A stretch of DNA of 6,177 bases from an uncultured Eggerthellaceae bacterium (lineage in GTDB: Bacteria > Actinomycetota > Coriobacteriia > Coriobacteriales > Eggerthellaceae): NCBI GenBank assembly GCA_910588985.1, contig CAJURO010000033.1:1-6177 (forward strand), given 5' to 3'. Every line of letters begins with the position of its first letter. The stretch's first letter is position 1. The notes below the pieces were generated by a model that ran no database searches, had not been told where the DNA came from, and was given only the letters and a program-made list of their open reading frames with translations. This document shows positions 6,132-6,177 of the stretch, one piece after another. A program made the translations under genes and the position numbers.

Positions 6132-6177
6132 GAAAGCGAGGTAAGCCAAAGTCGCTGAGAGACCTTGGCTCGAAGCG
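6132..6177 (-). repeat. Right arm of the 46-bp inverted repeat
   Basis: This is the reverse complement of 64-109 with 3 mismatches. It reaches the last base of the window, so its true outer end is unknown. Between the terminator and this arm (6085-6131) I see no gene and no clear regulatory site. Confidence 0.88.

Noticed and set aside
1..6177. CRISPR array, tRNA, rRNA or toxin-antitoxin genes
   Set aside because: I saw no regularly spaced direct repeats, tRNA-like fold or matching gene pair on either strand.

Overview
The window looks like a cell-envelope glycopolymer locus from a Gram-positive bacterium of intermediate GC content. The LytR-CpsA-Psr (LCP) gene and the WecA/TagO-type initiator point to a thick-walled organism that attaches a lipid-linked glycan to peptidoglycan. 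The Gly/Ser/Asp-rich LCP tail and the codon use would suit a Coriobacteriia-like actinobacterium, but that placement is inference and no taxonomic marker gene is present.

Layout. Bases 1-167 are a non-genic left flank with one arm of a 46-bp inverted repeat (64-109) and a possible weak terminator. A four-gene cluster on the minus strand runs from about 4448 down to 168. It encodes a GT2 glycosyltransferase (384 aa), a second GT2 (302 aa, GTG start, 4-base gap), a third GT2 (333 aa, ATGA stop/start overlap) and, after an 84-base spacer, a polytopic polyprenyl-phosphate HexNAc-1-phosphate transferase of the WecA/TagO type (376 aa). A divergent intergenic region (about 4449-4646) holds a good sigma70-type promoter for the plus-strand LCP gene (463 aa). 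That gene ends at 6038 and is followed by a perfect 19-bp-stem terminator hairpin. The right flank ends in the second arm of the inverted repeat (6132-6177), which reaches the last base of the window.

How the genes work together (inference from family knowledge). The WecA/TagO-like enzyme would start the glycan by placing a HexNAc-1-phosphate on undecaprenyl- or decaprenyl-phosphate. The three soluble GT2 enzymes would add sugars at the cytoplasmic face. After export, the LCP protein would transfer the polymer from its lipid carrier to the wall. No flippase, ABC exporter, polymerase or nucleotide-sugar synthesis gene is in the window, so those steps must be encoded elsewhere.

The least-explained feature is the 46-bp inverted repeat (43/46 identical) that brackets the whole block at the window's two ends. 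It may be part of a dispersed repeat or of insertion-sequence ends. No transposase or recombinase is visible.
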